The position numbers and the translations under genes were made by a program. Below the pieces are notes generated by a model. That model saw only the letters and a list, made by a program, of their open reading frames with translations. It searched no databases and had not been told where the DNA came from. A stretch of DNA of 64,000 nucleotides from Burkholderia sp. BCC0322 (GTDB taxonomy: Bacteria > Pseudomonadota > Gammaproteobacteria > Burkholderiales > Burkholderiaceae), in assembly GCF_902833045.1 (NCBI RefSeq), contig NZ_CADFDU010000009.1:186001-250000 (forward strand). Reading direction: 5' to 3'. Numbering within the stretch: position 1 is the first letter of the stretch; each line of letters opens with the position of its first letter. Shown here in pieces: positions 36,356-43,944 of the stretch.

Positions 36356-37318
36356 ATGACCGAGATCGTTACCGTCACGTTGAATCCGGCCGTCGATGTC
36401 TCGACGTCGGTCGAACACATCGTCGATACGCACAAGCTGCGCTGCGCGCGGCCACGGCGGGATCCGGGCGGCGGCGGGATCAACGTCGCGCGGACCGTTC
36501 ATCGGCTCGGCGGCGACTGCGTCGCGCTGTACCTGGCGGGCGGGCCGACCGGCGATGTGCTGACGCGGCTGCTCGAAGCCGAGCAGGTGCCGGCCGTGCG
36601 CCTGCGGATCGCCGGCGAGACGCGCGAGAACGTCTGCGTGACCGAAACCGCGACGGGGCGCGAATACCGGTTCCTGATGCCGGGGCCGTCGGTCACGGCA
36701 GCCGAGTGGCGCGACTGCGCGACACGCATCGCGGCCCTGCGACCCGCGCCGCGCTATCTGGTGCTGAGCGGCAGCCTGCCGCCCGGCGCACCCGATGACC
36801 TGTACGCCACGCTCGCGCGGACGGCCGCCGCAAACGGCAGCCGGGTGGTGGTCGATGCGGCGGGCCCGGCGCTGCGCGCGGCGCTCGACGCCGGGGTTCA
36901 TCTCGTGAAGCCCAGCCTCGACGAACTGAGCGCGCTGGCCGGCGCAGCGCTCGACGAGGCGTCGGCATGCGACAAGGCCAGCGAACTCGTCGCGCAGGGG
37001 CGAGCGGACATCGTTGCAGTGACACTCGGCGCGCGCGGCGCATGGGTCGTCACGCGCGAGCGTGCGCTGCGCCTGCCCGGCAGGCTCGCGACGGTGTGCA
37101 GCACGGTGGGCGCCGGAGACAGCTTCGTCGGCGGGATGGTCTGGGCGCTGGCGCGCGGCGTGCCGTTCGACGATGCGTGCCGCTATGCGCTGGCGGCATC
37201 GGCCGCGTCGGTCGAGCATCCCGGCACGGCGCTGTGCACGCGCGCCGACGTCGAGCGGATTCATGCGGAACTGGTTGCTCAGGCAGGCGGCACGGCCATT
37301 GCTCGAGGTGCGGCATGA
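36356..37318 (+). CDS. PfkB-type 1-phosphofructokinase family sugar kinase
   Basis: A 320-residue ribokinase-fold kinase of the hexose/1-phosphofructokinase branch. Visible are TVTLNPAVDVS at the N terminus, GGGGINVARTVHRLGG (substrate loop), LSGSLPPGAPDDLY and the C-terminal STVGAGDSFVGGMVWALA with the catalytic Asp. Substrates in this group are fructose-1-phosphate, fructose-6-phosphate or tagatose-6-phosphate. It overlaps the deacetylase gene by four bases and lies under an FNR-type box. A non-allosteric phosphofructokinase would let glycolysis run in an organism that otherwise lacks PfkA; that role is inferred. Confidence 0.85.
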   Translation: MTEIVTVTLNPAVDVSTSVEHIVDTHKLRCARPRRDPGGGGINVARTVHRLGGDCVALYLAGGPTGDVLTRLLEAEQVPAVRLRIAGETRENVCVTETATGREYRFLMPGPSVTAAEWRDCATRIAALRPAPRYLVLSGSLPPGAPDDLYATLARTAAANGSRVVVDAAGPALRAALDAGVHLVKPSLDELSALAGAALDEASACDKASELVAQGRADIVAVTLGARGAWVVTRERALRLPGRLATVCSTVGAGDSFVGGMVWALARGVPFDDACRYALAASAASVEHPGTALCTRADVERIHAELVAQAGGTAIARGAA

Positions 37319-38106
37319 GGGTCCGCTCGATCGTCTGCTTGATGCTGCTGTCGTGCTTGCCGCAGGTATCGCCCGCCGGCGCGGGGACGGGCGAGCCGGT
37401 GCCGCAACGCGTGCTGATCCTCGTCTATCACAGGTTTGCGGCGCAACGCCTGGATTCGATGACGGTGCGCCCCGGGACGTTCCTCGATCAACTGCATGCG
37501 ATCGACGCGAGCGGCTACCGCATCGTGCCGCTCGCCGACATCGTGCGCTGGCACGCGGGCCAGACGGACGCGATACCGCCGCGGGCGGTCGCGATCACGG
37601 TGGACGACGGCCACCGTTCCGTCTACGACGTGCTGCGCCCGCTGCTGGCCGCGCATCCGGTACCGGTCACGCTGTTCATCTATCCGTCGGCGATTTCCAA
37701 CGCGAGCTACGCGATGACATGGGACCAGCTGCGCGTGCTCGGGCAATCCGGCGGATACGATATCGAGTCGCATACCTACTGGCATCCGAATTTCCGCACC
37801 GAACGCGCGCGGCGCACTGCGGAGGATTACGAACGATTCGTGTCGATCCAGTTGAGCCGCTCCCGCGAACGGCTCGAATCCGAAACCGGCCGGCCGGTCC
37901 GGCTGCTGGCCTGGCCGTTCGGTATCCATGACACGCAGACGGATCGACTGGCCGCTCGGGAAGGCTATGTCGCGGCGTTCACGATCGAGGCTCGCCCCGT
38001 TCGGCTCACGGATTCCCCGATGGCGCTGCCGCGCTACCTGATGACGGATGCGTGCGATACGCGATGCATGGACGGATTGCTGCAAACCACCGGGGAGAAA
38101 CAGTGA
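37315..38106 (+). CDS. Secreted polysaccharide deacetylase family protein
   Basis: A 263-residue NodB-homology protein with an N-terminal signal (MRVRSIVCLMLLSCLPQVSPAGA). The deacetylase motifs are VAITVDDGHRSVYD (metal/catalytic Asp-Asp), DIESHTYWHP (metal-binding His pair) and LLAWPFGIHDTQ. It would remove acetyl groups from N-acetylated surface sugars (poly-N-acetylglucosamine or peptidoglycan) in the periplasm. Its ATG overlaps the kinase stop, so it is co-expressed with the sugar kinase under low oxygen. Confidence 0.85.
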   Translation: MRVRSIVCLMLLSCLPQVSPAGAGTGEPVPQRVLILVYHRFAAQRLDSMTVRPGTFLDQLHAIDASGYRIVPLADIVRWHAGQTDAIPPRAVAITVDDGHRSVYDVLRPLLAAHPVPVTLFIYPSAISNASYAMTWDQLRVLGQSGGYDIESHTYWHPNFRTERARRTAEDYERFVSIQLSRSRERLESETGRPVRLLAWPFGIHDTQTDRLAAREGYVAAFTIEARPVRLTDSPMALPRYLMTDACDTRCMDGLLQTTGEKQ

Positions 38107-38269
38107 CTGATCGCCGGATCGCGGGTTTGCCGCCACCGTTCGCGGATGCCGTTTCCGTTCGGGTCCACGCCCGGCGGGATCCCGTGGCGCCGGTACACGC
38201 GCCGCGGCGCTGCCGCGTGCCTCGTTGACCGGCACATCGGGATGCACACCGGTACGAGAGGAACCGACC

Positions 38270-38458
38270 ATGCCGTGGGATGACGAACGCTATCCGCCGT
38301 CTATGCGGAACCTGTCGCCGCCGGTGCGCGGCAAGGCGATCGAGATCGCCAACGCGCTGCTGCGCCAAGGGCGTGCCGAGGGCAGTGCGATCCGTATCGC
38401 GATCGCGCAGGCGAAGCGCTGGGGGCGGGGGCATGCCGATTTACGCCGGCTCGGGTGA
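38270..38458 (+). CDS. Small conserved soluble protein (MPWDDERYPPSM family)
   Basis: A 62-residue basic protein beginning MPWDDERYPPSMRNLSPPVR with a central helix KAIEIANALLRQGRAEGSAIRI. I recall this short family as widespread in proteobacteria (sometimes as the N-terminal part of DUF2188-type proteins), without a known function. A GAGAGGAA ribosome site 7 bases before the ATG supports translation. It lies downstream of the deacetylase with a 163-base gap in which I see nothing else. Confidence 0.7.
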   Translation: MPWDDERYPPSMRNLSPPVRGKAIEIANALLRQGRAEGSAIRIAIAQAKRWGRGHADLRRLG

Positions 38459-38490
38459 GAGGCGGGTGCGTCATGCCGATTCGGGCGGCG

Positions 38491-39003
38491 TTAGGCCCCG
38501 CAGCGAGCCGGGCAGGCGTGCGCGTCCGGCGTGCGTTCGACGGATGCCGCATGCAGCCGCCCGGCCAGCACGCAAGCCAGCAGCATGACGACGACCGCGA
38601 CGCCGTGTACAGGGTTGCGCAGGCACGACGCGACCTGATCGCTCCTTGCAACGCCGAACAGGCACCACAGGCAGAAGTGCTCGCAGTTGTTGGTGAGCAG
38701 CCGGTAACGGCATTCGCCGAGGCGCGACGCGGCGCGCCTCGCCGCTTCCGTGCCGTCGTACAGGGTCCGCGCGTGCCGGACGATCGCGAGTTCGAAACCG
38801 GCGCAGAAGCCGTCGACGGAGACGATTTCGACGGGGCCGCCGCTCAGCCGGTGCGCCAGGCCCGCGTAGTGGATCACGTTGCCGTTGCCGATGTAGATCC
38901 CGTGATGCACGTAGCCGGGGCGCCGGGTCACGAGGTGCGCGCCGACCGGAAGGTCGCGATCCGGCGTGGCGTCGTCGGCTTGTGCTGCGCTCGGGTGAGT
39001 CAT
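38491..39003 (-). CDS. LRAT/NlpC-P60-type acyltransferase-like protein with C-terminal helix
   Basis: A 170-residue protein with the circularly permuted papain fold of lecithin:retinol acyltransferase relatives. VHHGIYIGNGNVIHYAG supplies the two catalytic histidines and TNNCEHFCLW the nucleophilic Cys. A C-terminal hydrophobic helix (GVAVVVMLLACVLAGRLHAA) would anchor it, as in eukaryotic LRAT and HRASLS proteins. It probably transfers or hydrolyses acyl groups of phospholipids at the inner membrane; the substrate is unknown. A CCAGGAG ribosome site precedes the ATG. It is divergent from the secreted protein at 39413. Confidence 0.8.
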   Translation of the reverse strand: MTHPSAAQADDATPDRDLPVGAHLVTRRPGYVHHGIYIGNGNVIHYAGLAHRLSGGPVEIVSVDGFCAGFELAIVRHARTLYDGTEAARRAASRLGECRYRLLTNNCEHFCLWCLFGVARSDQVASCLRNPVHGVAVVVMLLACVLAGRLHAASVERTPDAHACPARCGA

Positions 39004-39154
39004 GGCCAGCTCCTGGATCCTGCGGCGGCCGTGCGGAAAACCTGCTCGCCAGCCGCGGAATGCGTTGCGTCCTGTCACGTCTCCAGTATTGGCGGCGGAC
39101 CCGGGCCGGACAATCAGCGTGGTCTGAGCTTGCTGTCCGATGTCGGGCCGCCGT

Positions 39155-39170
39155 GTCGGAAATTTCCGAC
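39155..39170. promoter_or_regulatory. 16-base perfect palindrome GTCGGAAATTTCCGAC
   Basis: A perfect inverted repeat, extendable by three more pairs with one wobble, in the divergent promoter. Symmetry of this length suggests a dimeric repressor site; the binding factor is unknown. Confidence 0.5.
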
Positions 39171-39266
39171 GCGCGATGCAATATCGGCTGACAGCCGGAA
39201 CGGACAACGGCGCCGGCCGTCGCCGCCGTGCCGTGAGGGCACGCCGCACCGCCCGGTCGGGTGCGC

Positions 39267-39280
39267 TTGACCTGCGTCAA
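39267..39280 (+). promoter_or_regulatory. FNR/ANR-type box (TTGACCTGCGTCAA)
   Basis: A perfect TTGAC-N4-GTCAA repeat 133 bases before the secreted-protein start. A weak GACGCT at 39302-39307 is spaced as a -10. Confidence 0.6.
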
Positions 39281-39412
39281 CGGGAAATCGGCGTTTCGCG
39301 CGACGCTGGCTTCGTCAACGATGCGAATGCGTCACGTCGCGGCACGCCGGCCGTGACGCGGCCGGACGAACGAGCCGCATCGCCACCCACGTGCATGAAC
39401 CGGGAGAATGAC

Positions 39413-39877
39413 ATGCGGACTGGAATCGCCGGGTCGCTGCTGCTGTCGACCTGTTTGCTGGCCACTGCCTCGAGCGTGCTGGCTCAAGCGCTGCCCGAGC
39501 CGATCGAGCAGAACGGCGCCGCGTACATCACGGGCGGCATCGGTGCGGAGGAGGTCGCCGCGTTTCACGCCGCCGCGCCGCATTACAACCTGCGGATCAT
39601 GTTCGCGACGAAGGCCGGCCATTACCTGTCCGACGTCGATGTCACGCTGACGTCCGGCAAGTCGACGATCCTCGACGCGCACACGGCCGGCCCGTTCCTG
39701 TTCGCGCGCGTGCCGCCGGGGCGATATACGGTGTCGGCGCACGACCGGGCCGTCCAGGAGGTCCGGCACGTCGTCGTGCCGGCGCGCGGCGGCGTCGACG
39801 TGCGGTTTTACTGGCAGAACCCCGAGCGGCGCGGCGTGATACGGCTTTGCGGTGGGTGTCCGGGCGCCGGGCCGTAG
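39413..39877 (+). CDS. Secreted protein with carboxypeptidase-regulatory-like domain
   Basis: A 154-residue exported protein. A signal peptide (MRTGIAGSLLLSTCLLATAS, cut near LAQA) precedes a small beta-sandwich with ITGGIGAEEVAAFHAAAPHYNLRIMF and SDVDVTLTSG... RVPPGRYTVSA, typical of carboxypeptidase-D regulatory-like folds that act as binding or scaffold modules. GGGAGA stands just before the ATG chosen; an earlier in-frame ATG at 39395 is less well placed. The C-terminal region is short and Cys/Gly-rich. A secreted periplasmic role in low-oxygen growth is inferred from the FNR-type box. Confidence 0.75.
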   Translation: MRTGIAGSLLLSTCLLATASSVLAQALPEPIEQNGAAYITGGIGAEEVAAFHAAAPHYNLRIMFATKAGHYLSDVDVTLTSGKSTILDAHTAGPFLFARVPPGRYTVSAHDRAVQEVRHVVVPARGGVDVRFYWQNPERRGVIRLCGGCPGAGP

Positions 39878-39923
39878 ACGCACGCTTCGATCGAGCGCTT
39901 CGGGTGGTGCGCGATGCGCGCCG

Positions 39924-39937
39924 TTGATCTGCCTCAC
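39924..39937 (+). promoter_or_regulatory. FNR-like box (TTGATCTGCCTCAC) with -10 AACAAT
   Basis: One half is perfect and the other has two mismatches (CTCAC for ATCAA). AACAAT at 39959-39964 is centred 31 bases away, so a class II promoter for the glycosidase-like gene is plausible. Confidence 0.45.
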
Positions 39938-40082
39938 GGGCCGTTCCGCTGGCTTCGTAACAATGTCCACACGAATTCGCGTCGCGAGGTGTGCATTGAA
40001 GAATCTTCGGGCAATCGTCTGCGTGCCGTGTGCCGTGCGGCACCGGCATGAACCGCTGCGGCGCGGGGGGCAGCGCGCAGCG

Positions 40083-41324
40083 ATGCTCGGCCGCATGCTC
40101 GCAGGCATGCTGCTGGCGATGACTTGGGTCGCAGCCTTCGCCGGAACCGTCTCGGTGACGGTCGTCGATGCCGGCAGCGGCCGGCCGGTGGCGGGTGCGG
40201 TTGGGTATGCGTCGGGCAGCAACCTGATCGCGTCGGCCGCCGGTGAGTTTGCCGCGCCGTCGGCCGACACGACGCTCAGCGTGACCGCGCCCGGCTATGC
40301 GCGCGTGGAGGTCGCGCTCGCCGCCGGCGAGACGGCGCGCACGGTGCCACTCGTGCCGTTCCGTCCCAAGGCCGTCTACCTGTCGGCCTACGGCCTCGCG
40401 GACCGCACGCTGCGCGACGCGGCGCTCGCGCTGCCGGGCCGCACGGCCGTGAACGCGTTCGTGATCGACGTCAAGGGCGATCGCGGCATGACGCCGTATC
40501 GCAGCGGCGCGCGCGAAGCGATCGGCGCGACCGGCGAGGCGGGCCCGCGCGTGGCGGACCTGCCGGCGCTGATCCGCGCATTCCACGCGCGCGGGCTGTA
40601 CCTGATCGCGCGCATCGTCGTCTTCAAGGACGATCCGCTCGCGGCTGCCCATCCCGACTGGGCCGTGCACGACGCGGCCGGCGCCATCTGGCGCGATCGC
40701 GAGCACCTGCGGTGGATCGACCCGACCGTGCGCGCCGCACGGGAGCACAACTTCGACGTGGCCGAGGAGGCTGCGCGGATGGGCTTCGACGAGATTCAGT
40801 TCGACTACCTGCGCTTTCCCGACGCGAGCGGCCTGCGGTTCGGCGAGCCCAACACGGAGGCGAACCGCGTGGCCGCGATCACCGGCTTCCTGGAAGGCGC
40901 GCGCGCCCGGCTGCGGCCCTACAACGTCTACCTGTCGGCCGACATCTTCGGCTACGTGTGCTGGAACGCCGACGACACGCAGATCGGGCAGCGGCTCGAC
41001 ACACTGGGCGGGCTGGTCGACTACATTTCGCCGATGCTGTATCCGTCGGGATTCACGTGGGGCCTGCCGGGCTGCCGCAAGCCGACCGATCACCCCGGCG
41101 AAATCGTCGGGCGCTCGCTCGCGGAGGCGATGCGCCGCACGGGGCTCGACGGCGTGCGTTTCCGGCCGTGGCTGCAGGCGTTTCGCGATTATGCATTCGA
41201 CCGGCGCGCCTTCGACGCGGCGGATATTCGCGCTCAGGCCGACGCCGCCGACGCGGCCGGCACGGACGGGTGGATGCTGTGGAATCCGCGCAATCGCTAC
41301 GATCCCGCTGCGCTGCCGCGCTGA
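40083..41324 (+). CDS. Secreted putative glycoside hydrolase (DUF4015 type)
   Basis: A 413-residue exported protein. After a signal (MLGRMLAGMLLAMTWVAAFAG), residues about 20-100 form a carboxypeptidase-regulatory-like beta domain. Residues about 100-410 form a TIM-barrel-like DUF4015 domain with FVIDVKGDRG, FDEIQFDYLRFP and LSADIFGYVCW; acidic residues in the latter two are likely catalytic. Such proteins are predicted glycosidases of surface polysaccharide. Earlier starts exist (ATG 39963 and TTG 39996), but the first overlaps the predicted promoter and the signal peptide fits best from 40083. It overlaps the start of the hydrolase-muramidase gene. Confidence 0.8.
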   Translation: MLGRMLAGMLLAMTWVAAFAGTVSVTVVDAGSGRPVAGAVGYASGSNLIASAAGEFAAPSADTTLSVTAPGYARVEVALAAGETARTVPLVPFRPKAVYLSAYGLADRTLRDAALALPGRTAVNAFVIDVKGDRGMTPYRSGAREAIGATGEAGPRVADLPALIRAFHARGLYLIARIVVFKDDPLAAAHPDWAVHDAAGAIWRDREHLRWIDPTVRAAREHNFDVAEEAARMGFDEIQFDYLRFPDASGLRFGEPNTEANRVAAITGFLEGARARLRPYNVYLSADIFGYVCWNADDTQIGQRLDTLGGLVDYISPMLYPSGFTWGLPGCRKPTDHPGEIVGRSLAEAMRRTGLDGVRFRPWLQAFRDYAFDRRAFDAADIRAQADAADAAGTDGWMLWNPRNRYDPAALPR

Positions 41325-43663
41325 CCGGCGCGCTGCTGTTCGCGCTGATGCCGGCCGGTGCCGGCGCGGCGCCCGCCGCAGCGTCCGACGCGGCGACGGC
41401 GCTGCAGCCGCAGGCTGCCGCGATCGATGCGGCGATCGCCGCCGAGATCGCCGACGGCCATCTTGCCGGCGCGGTGGTCGAGACGGGCGACGCGCGCGGT
41501 GTGCAGGTGCGCGTGGCGCGCGGCCTGCGCGTGACGGGCGAGCACGCCGAGGCGATGACGGCCGATACCGTGTTCGATCTCGCGTCGCTGACCAAGCCCG
41601 TGGCGACGGCAGTCGCGATCATGCAGCTCGCCGAACGCGGCCTGCTGAACCTCGACGCGCCGGCCGCGCGCTACTGGCCCGCGTTCGACGCGCACGGCAA
41701 GGCCGCCATCACGATCCGCCAGTTGCTCGCGCACATATCGGGGCTGCCGGCCGGCGTGTCGTCGTCGCGCGCACTGCGCAGCCGTGCCGCCGTGCTCGCC
41801 GATATCGTCGCGATGGCGCCTGCGGATCCGCCCGGCACGCGGGTGCGCTACAGCGACGTCAACTACGTTGCGCTCGGCGAGATCGTCGAGCGCGTGTCGG
41901 GGCAGCCGCTCGACGCGTGGTGCGCGGGGCACGTATTCGCGCCGCTCGGCATGGCCGACACGGCCTTCAGGTCGAGCCCTGCGACGTCGGCACGCGTCGC
42001 GCCGACGATCGTTCGCGATGGCAGGTTGCTGCGGGGGCGCGTGCACGATCCGATCGCGGCCGCGATGGGCGGCGTCGCGGGCAATGCGGGGCTGTTCGCG
42101 AGTGCCGACGACCTCGCGCGCTTCGCGCGCATGCTGCTGAACGGCGGCACGCTCGGCACGGCACGTGTGCTCGGCGACGACAGCGTCGCCGTGCTCGAGA
42201 CGCCGGCTACGCTCGACGCCGAAGGCGACTGGCATACACCCGGCTGGCAGGTCGGGCCGCCGCTCGTCGCCAACCGCTACCGGTTGCCGCCGGCTGGCGC
42301 GCTGCAGCACCTTGGCTATACGGGCACGGCGCTGTGGATCGATCCCGTGACGCGCCGCTTCGCGATCGTGCTGACGAGCCGGCTGTATCCCGGCGAAGCC
42401 GGCACCGCGATGCCGTTGCGTGCGCTCGTGCTCGGCATCGTGTCGAGCGCGGCCGCGCCGGTAGCGTCGTCGCAGATCGCGGCGCGCGTGCCGACGATGG
42501 CGGCGGCCGTTGCGCAGGCCGGCCGGTTGCCGGTCTCGCACGGGCCGGTGCTGGCCGGCATCGACGTGCTCGTGGCGAGCGGCTTCGCCGCGGTGGCCGG
42601 CAAGCGAATCGCACTCCTGACGAACAGAAGCGGCTTCGACCGGTTCGGCCGGCGCACGGCCGACCTGCTCGCGCAGGCGCCGGGCGCACGGCTCGTCGCG
42701 CTGTTCGCGCCCGAGCACGGGCTCGGCACGGACGTCGACGAAACGTTCGGCGACACGACCGACGCCGCGACGGGCGTGACCGTTCACAGCCTCTACGGCG
42801 ACCGGCGCAGGATCGCGCCCGAGGGGCTCGCCGGCGTCGACATCCTGGTGATCGACCTGCAGGACGCGGGCGTGCGCTTCTTCACGTACCTGGCGACGCT
42901 CGGCTACGCGCTGGAGGCGGCGGCCGCCGCGCACCGCCCGGTGCTCGTGCTCGACCGCCCGGACCCGTTGGGCGCCGACGTGGCCGGCGGCCCCGTGGCC
43001 GATGCGGAGCCGGCCACGTTCACCGGTTATTACCCGTTGCCGTTGCAGCCCGGCATGACAATCGGCGAGCTCGCGCGGTTGTTCAACGAACGGCGGCACA
43101 TCGGCGCGGCGCTCACCGTGGTGCCGATGGCGAACTACGCGCGCGCGATGCGATTCGACGATACGGGCCTCGGCTGGGTGCCGCCGTCGCCGAACCTGCG
43201 GGATGCCGCCGCGGTGTCGCTGTATCCGGAGACGGGGCTCATCGAGGGGGCGGCGCTCAGCGTGGGGCGCGGGACCCCGACGCCGTTCGACGTGATCGGC
43301 GCGCCGTGGATCGACGGGCGCATCCTCGCCGGCGATCTTCGCGCGACGGGGCTCGCTGCGACGTTCACGCCGGTCCGCTTCGTGCCGACGGAGGGGCCGT
43401 ATCGCGGCAGGTTGTGCGAAGGCGTGCGAATCGAGCGGCGGCCCGGCGCGACGCGGCCGGGTGAAATCGGGTTTGCGCTCGCGCTGGCACTGCACCGGCG
43501 TTATCCGGCGTCATTCCGGATCGATGCGATTCGCGCGTCGGTCGGCTCGCGCGAGGTGGCGGACATGCTGGAAGCGGGGCGGCCGCTCGGCGATATCGAA
43601 CGGGCGGTCGACGCACGCAATGCCGCATTCGGGCGCGAGCGCGCGGCGTTTCTGCTGTACTGA
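41279..43663 (+). CDS. Fusion of beta-lactamase-fold serine hydrolase (AmiE/YbbE-like) and NamZ (DUF1343) muramidase-like domain
   Basis: A 794-residue exported fusion. Starting at GTG 41279 gives a signal peptide (about 1-33); GTG 41270 is an alternative, and the best ATG (41348) would lose most of it. Residues 40-385 form a serine beta-lactamase/amidase fold with nucleophile Ser103 and Lys106 (ASLTK), YSDVN at the YxN position and HLGYTGTALW. Residues about 405-794 are a DUF1343 domain with FAPEHG, whose Glu479 matches the NamZ catalytic acid. In Bacillus subtilis AmiE (YbbE) and NamZ are separate proteins that recycle cell-wall muropeptides. Here they are one polypeptide, overlapping the glycosidase-like gene by 46 bases. 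The GC content is like the neighbours'. Confidence 0.85.
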   Translation: MESAQSLRSRCAAALTGALLFALMPAGAGAAPAAASDAATALQPQAAAIDAAIAAEIADGHLAGAVVETGDARGVQVRVARGLRVTGEHAEAMTADTVFDLASLTKPVATAVAIMQLAERGLLNLDAPAARYWPAFDAHGKAAITIRQLLAHISGLPAGVSSSRALRSRAAVLADIVAMAPADPPGTRVRYSDVNYVALGEIVERVSGQPLDAWCAGHVFAPLGMADTAFRSSPATSARVAPTIVRDGRLLRGRVHDPIAAAMGGVAGNAGLFASADDLARFARMLLNGGTLGTARVLGDDSVAVLETPATLDAEGDWHTPGWQVGPPLVANRYRLPPAGALQHLGYTGTALWIDPVTRRFAIVLTSRLYPGEAGTAMPLRALVLGIVSSAAAPVASSQIAARVPTMAAAVAQAGRLPVSHGPVLAGIDVLVASGFAAVAGKRIALLTNRSGFDRFGRRTADLLAQAPGARLVALFAPEHGLGTDVDETFGDTTDAATGVTVHSLYGDRRRIAPEGLAGVDILVIDLQDAGVRFFTYLATLGYALEAAAAAHRPVLVLDRPDPLGADVAGGPVADAEPATFTGYYPLPLQPGMTIGELARLFNERRHIGAALTVVPMANYARAMRFDDTGLGWVPPSPNLRDAAAVSLYPETGLIEGAALSVGRGTPTPFDVIGAPWIDGRILAGDLRATGLAATFTPVRFVPTEGPYRGRLCEGVRIERRPGATRPGEIGFALALALHRRYPASFRIDAIRASVGSREVADMLEAGRPLGDIERAVDARNAAFGRERAAFLLY

Positions 43664-43760
43664 CACGGCCACCGGCTGCTGGAAGGGTTGCTGCAGGCGA
43701 CGCGCGGAAACGAACGCGCTGCGCTCCCTGGTCGACGCGTACCCTCGCCATGCGTCGAGA

Positions 43761-43775
43761 TGGCAAAATTTGCCA
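43761..43775. promoter_or_regulatory. TGGCAAAATTTGCCA inverted repeat upstream of the oxidoreductase
   Basis: Seven-base perfect arms around one A, in an AT-rich stretch, 170 bases before the FAD oxidoreductase start. It could be an operator; the factor is unknown. The remainder of the 281-base gap from 43664 shows nothing I can assign. Confidence 0.4.
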
Positions 43776-43944
43776 ATTCATGCTGTTTTGTGGCTTTTCA
43801 TGCGGATGTCATTTCGTGTCGCGATAGTGCGGGATCGGGCGACAGTCCTGGGAACGAACGGCGCGAGCCGGCCCGTTCGACGCGCTCCAGGGAGCCGTCG
43901 ACGGGATGCGGCGCGTGTCATCTCGACAGAAGGAACGTGCAATC

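Larger units (their letters stand above)
39004..39412. promoter_or_regulatory. Divergent intergenic region, LRAT-like gene and secreted-protein gene
   Basis: 409 bases without a gene. They contain a 16-base palindrome (39155-39170) and an FNR-type box (39267-39280), so the region looks rich in regulatory sites. No small reading frame with a good ribosome site was found. Confidence 0.4.

Noticed and set aside
40712-41269. N-terminal extension of the hydrolase-muramidase fusion
   Set aside because: It overlaps the DUF4015 gene in another frame, with Arg-rich composition typical of shadow frames in GC-rich DNA.
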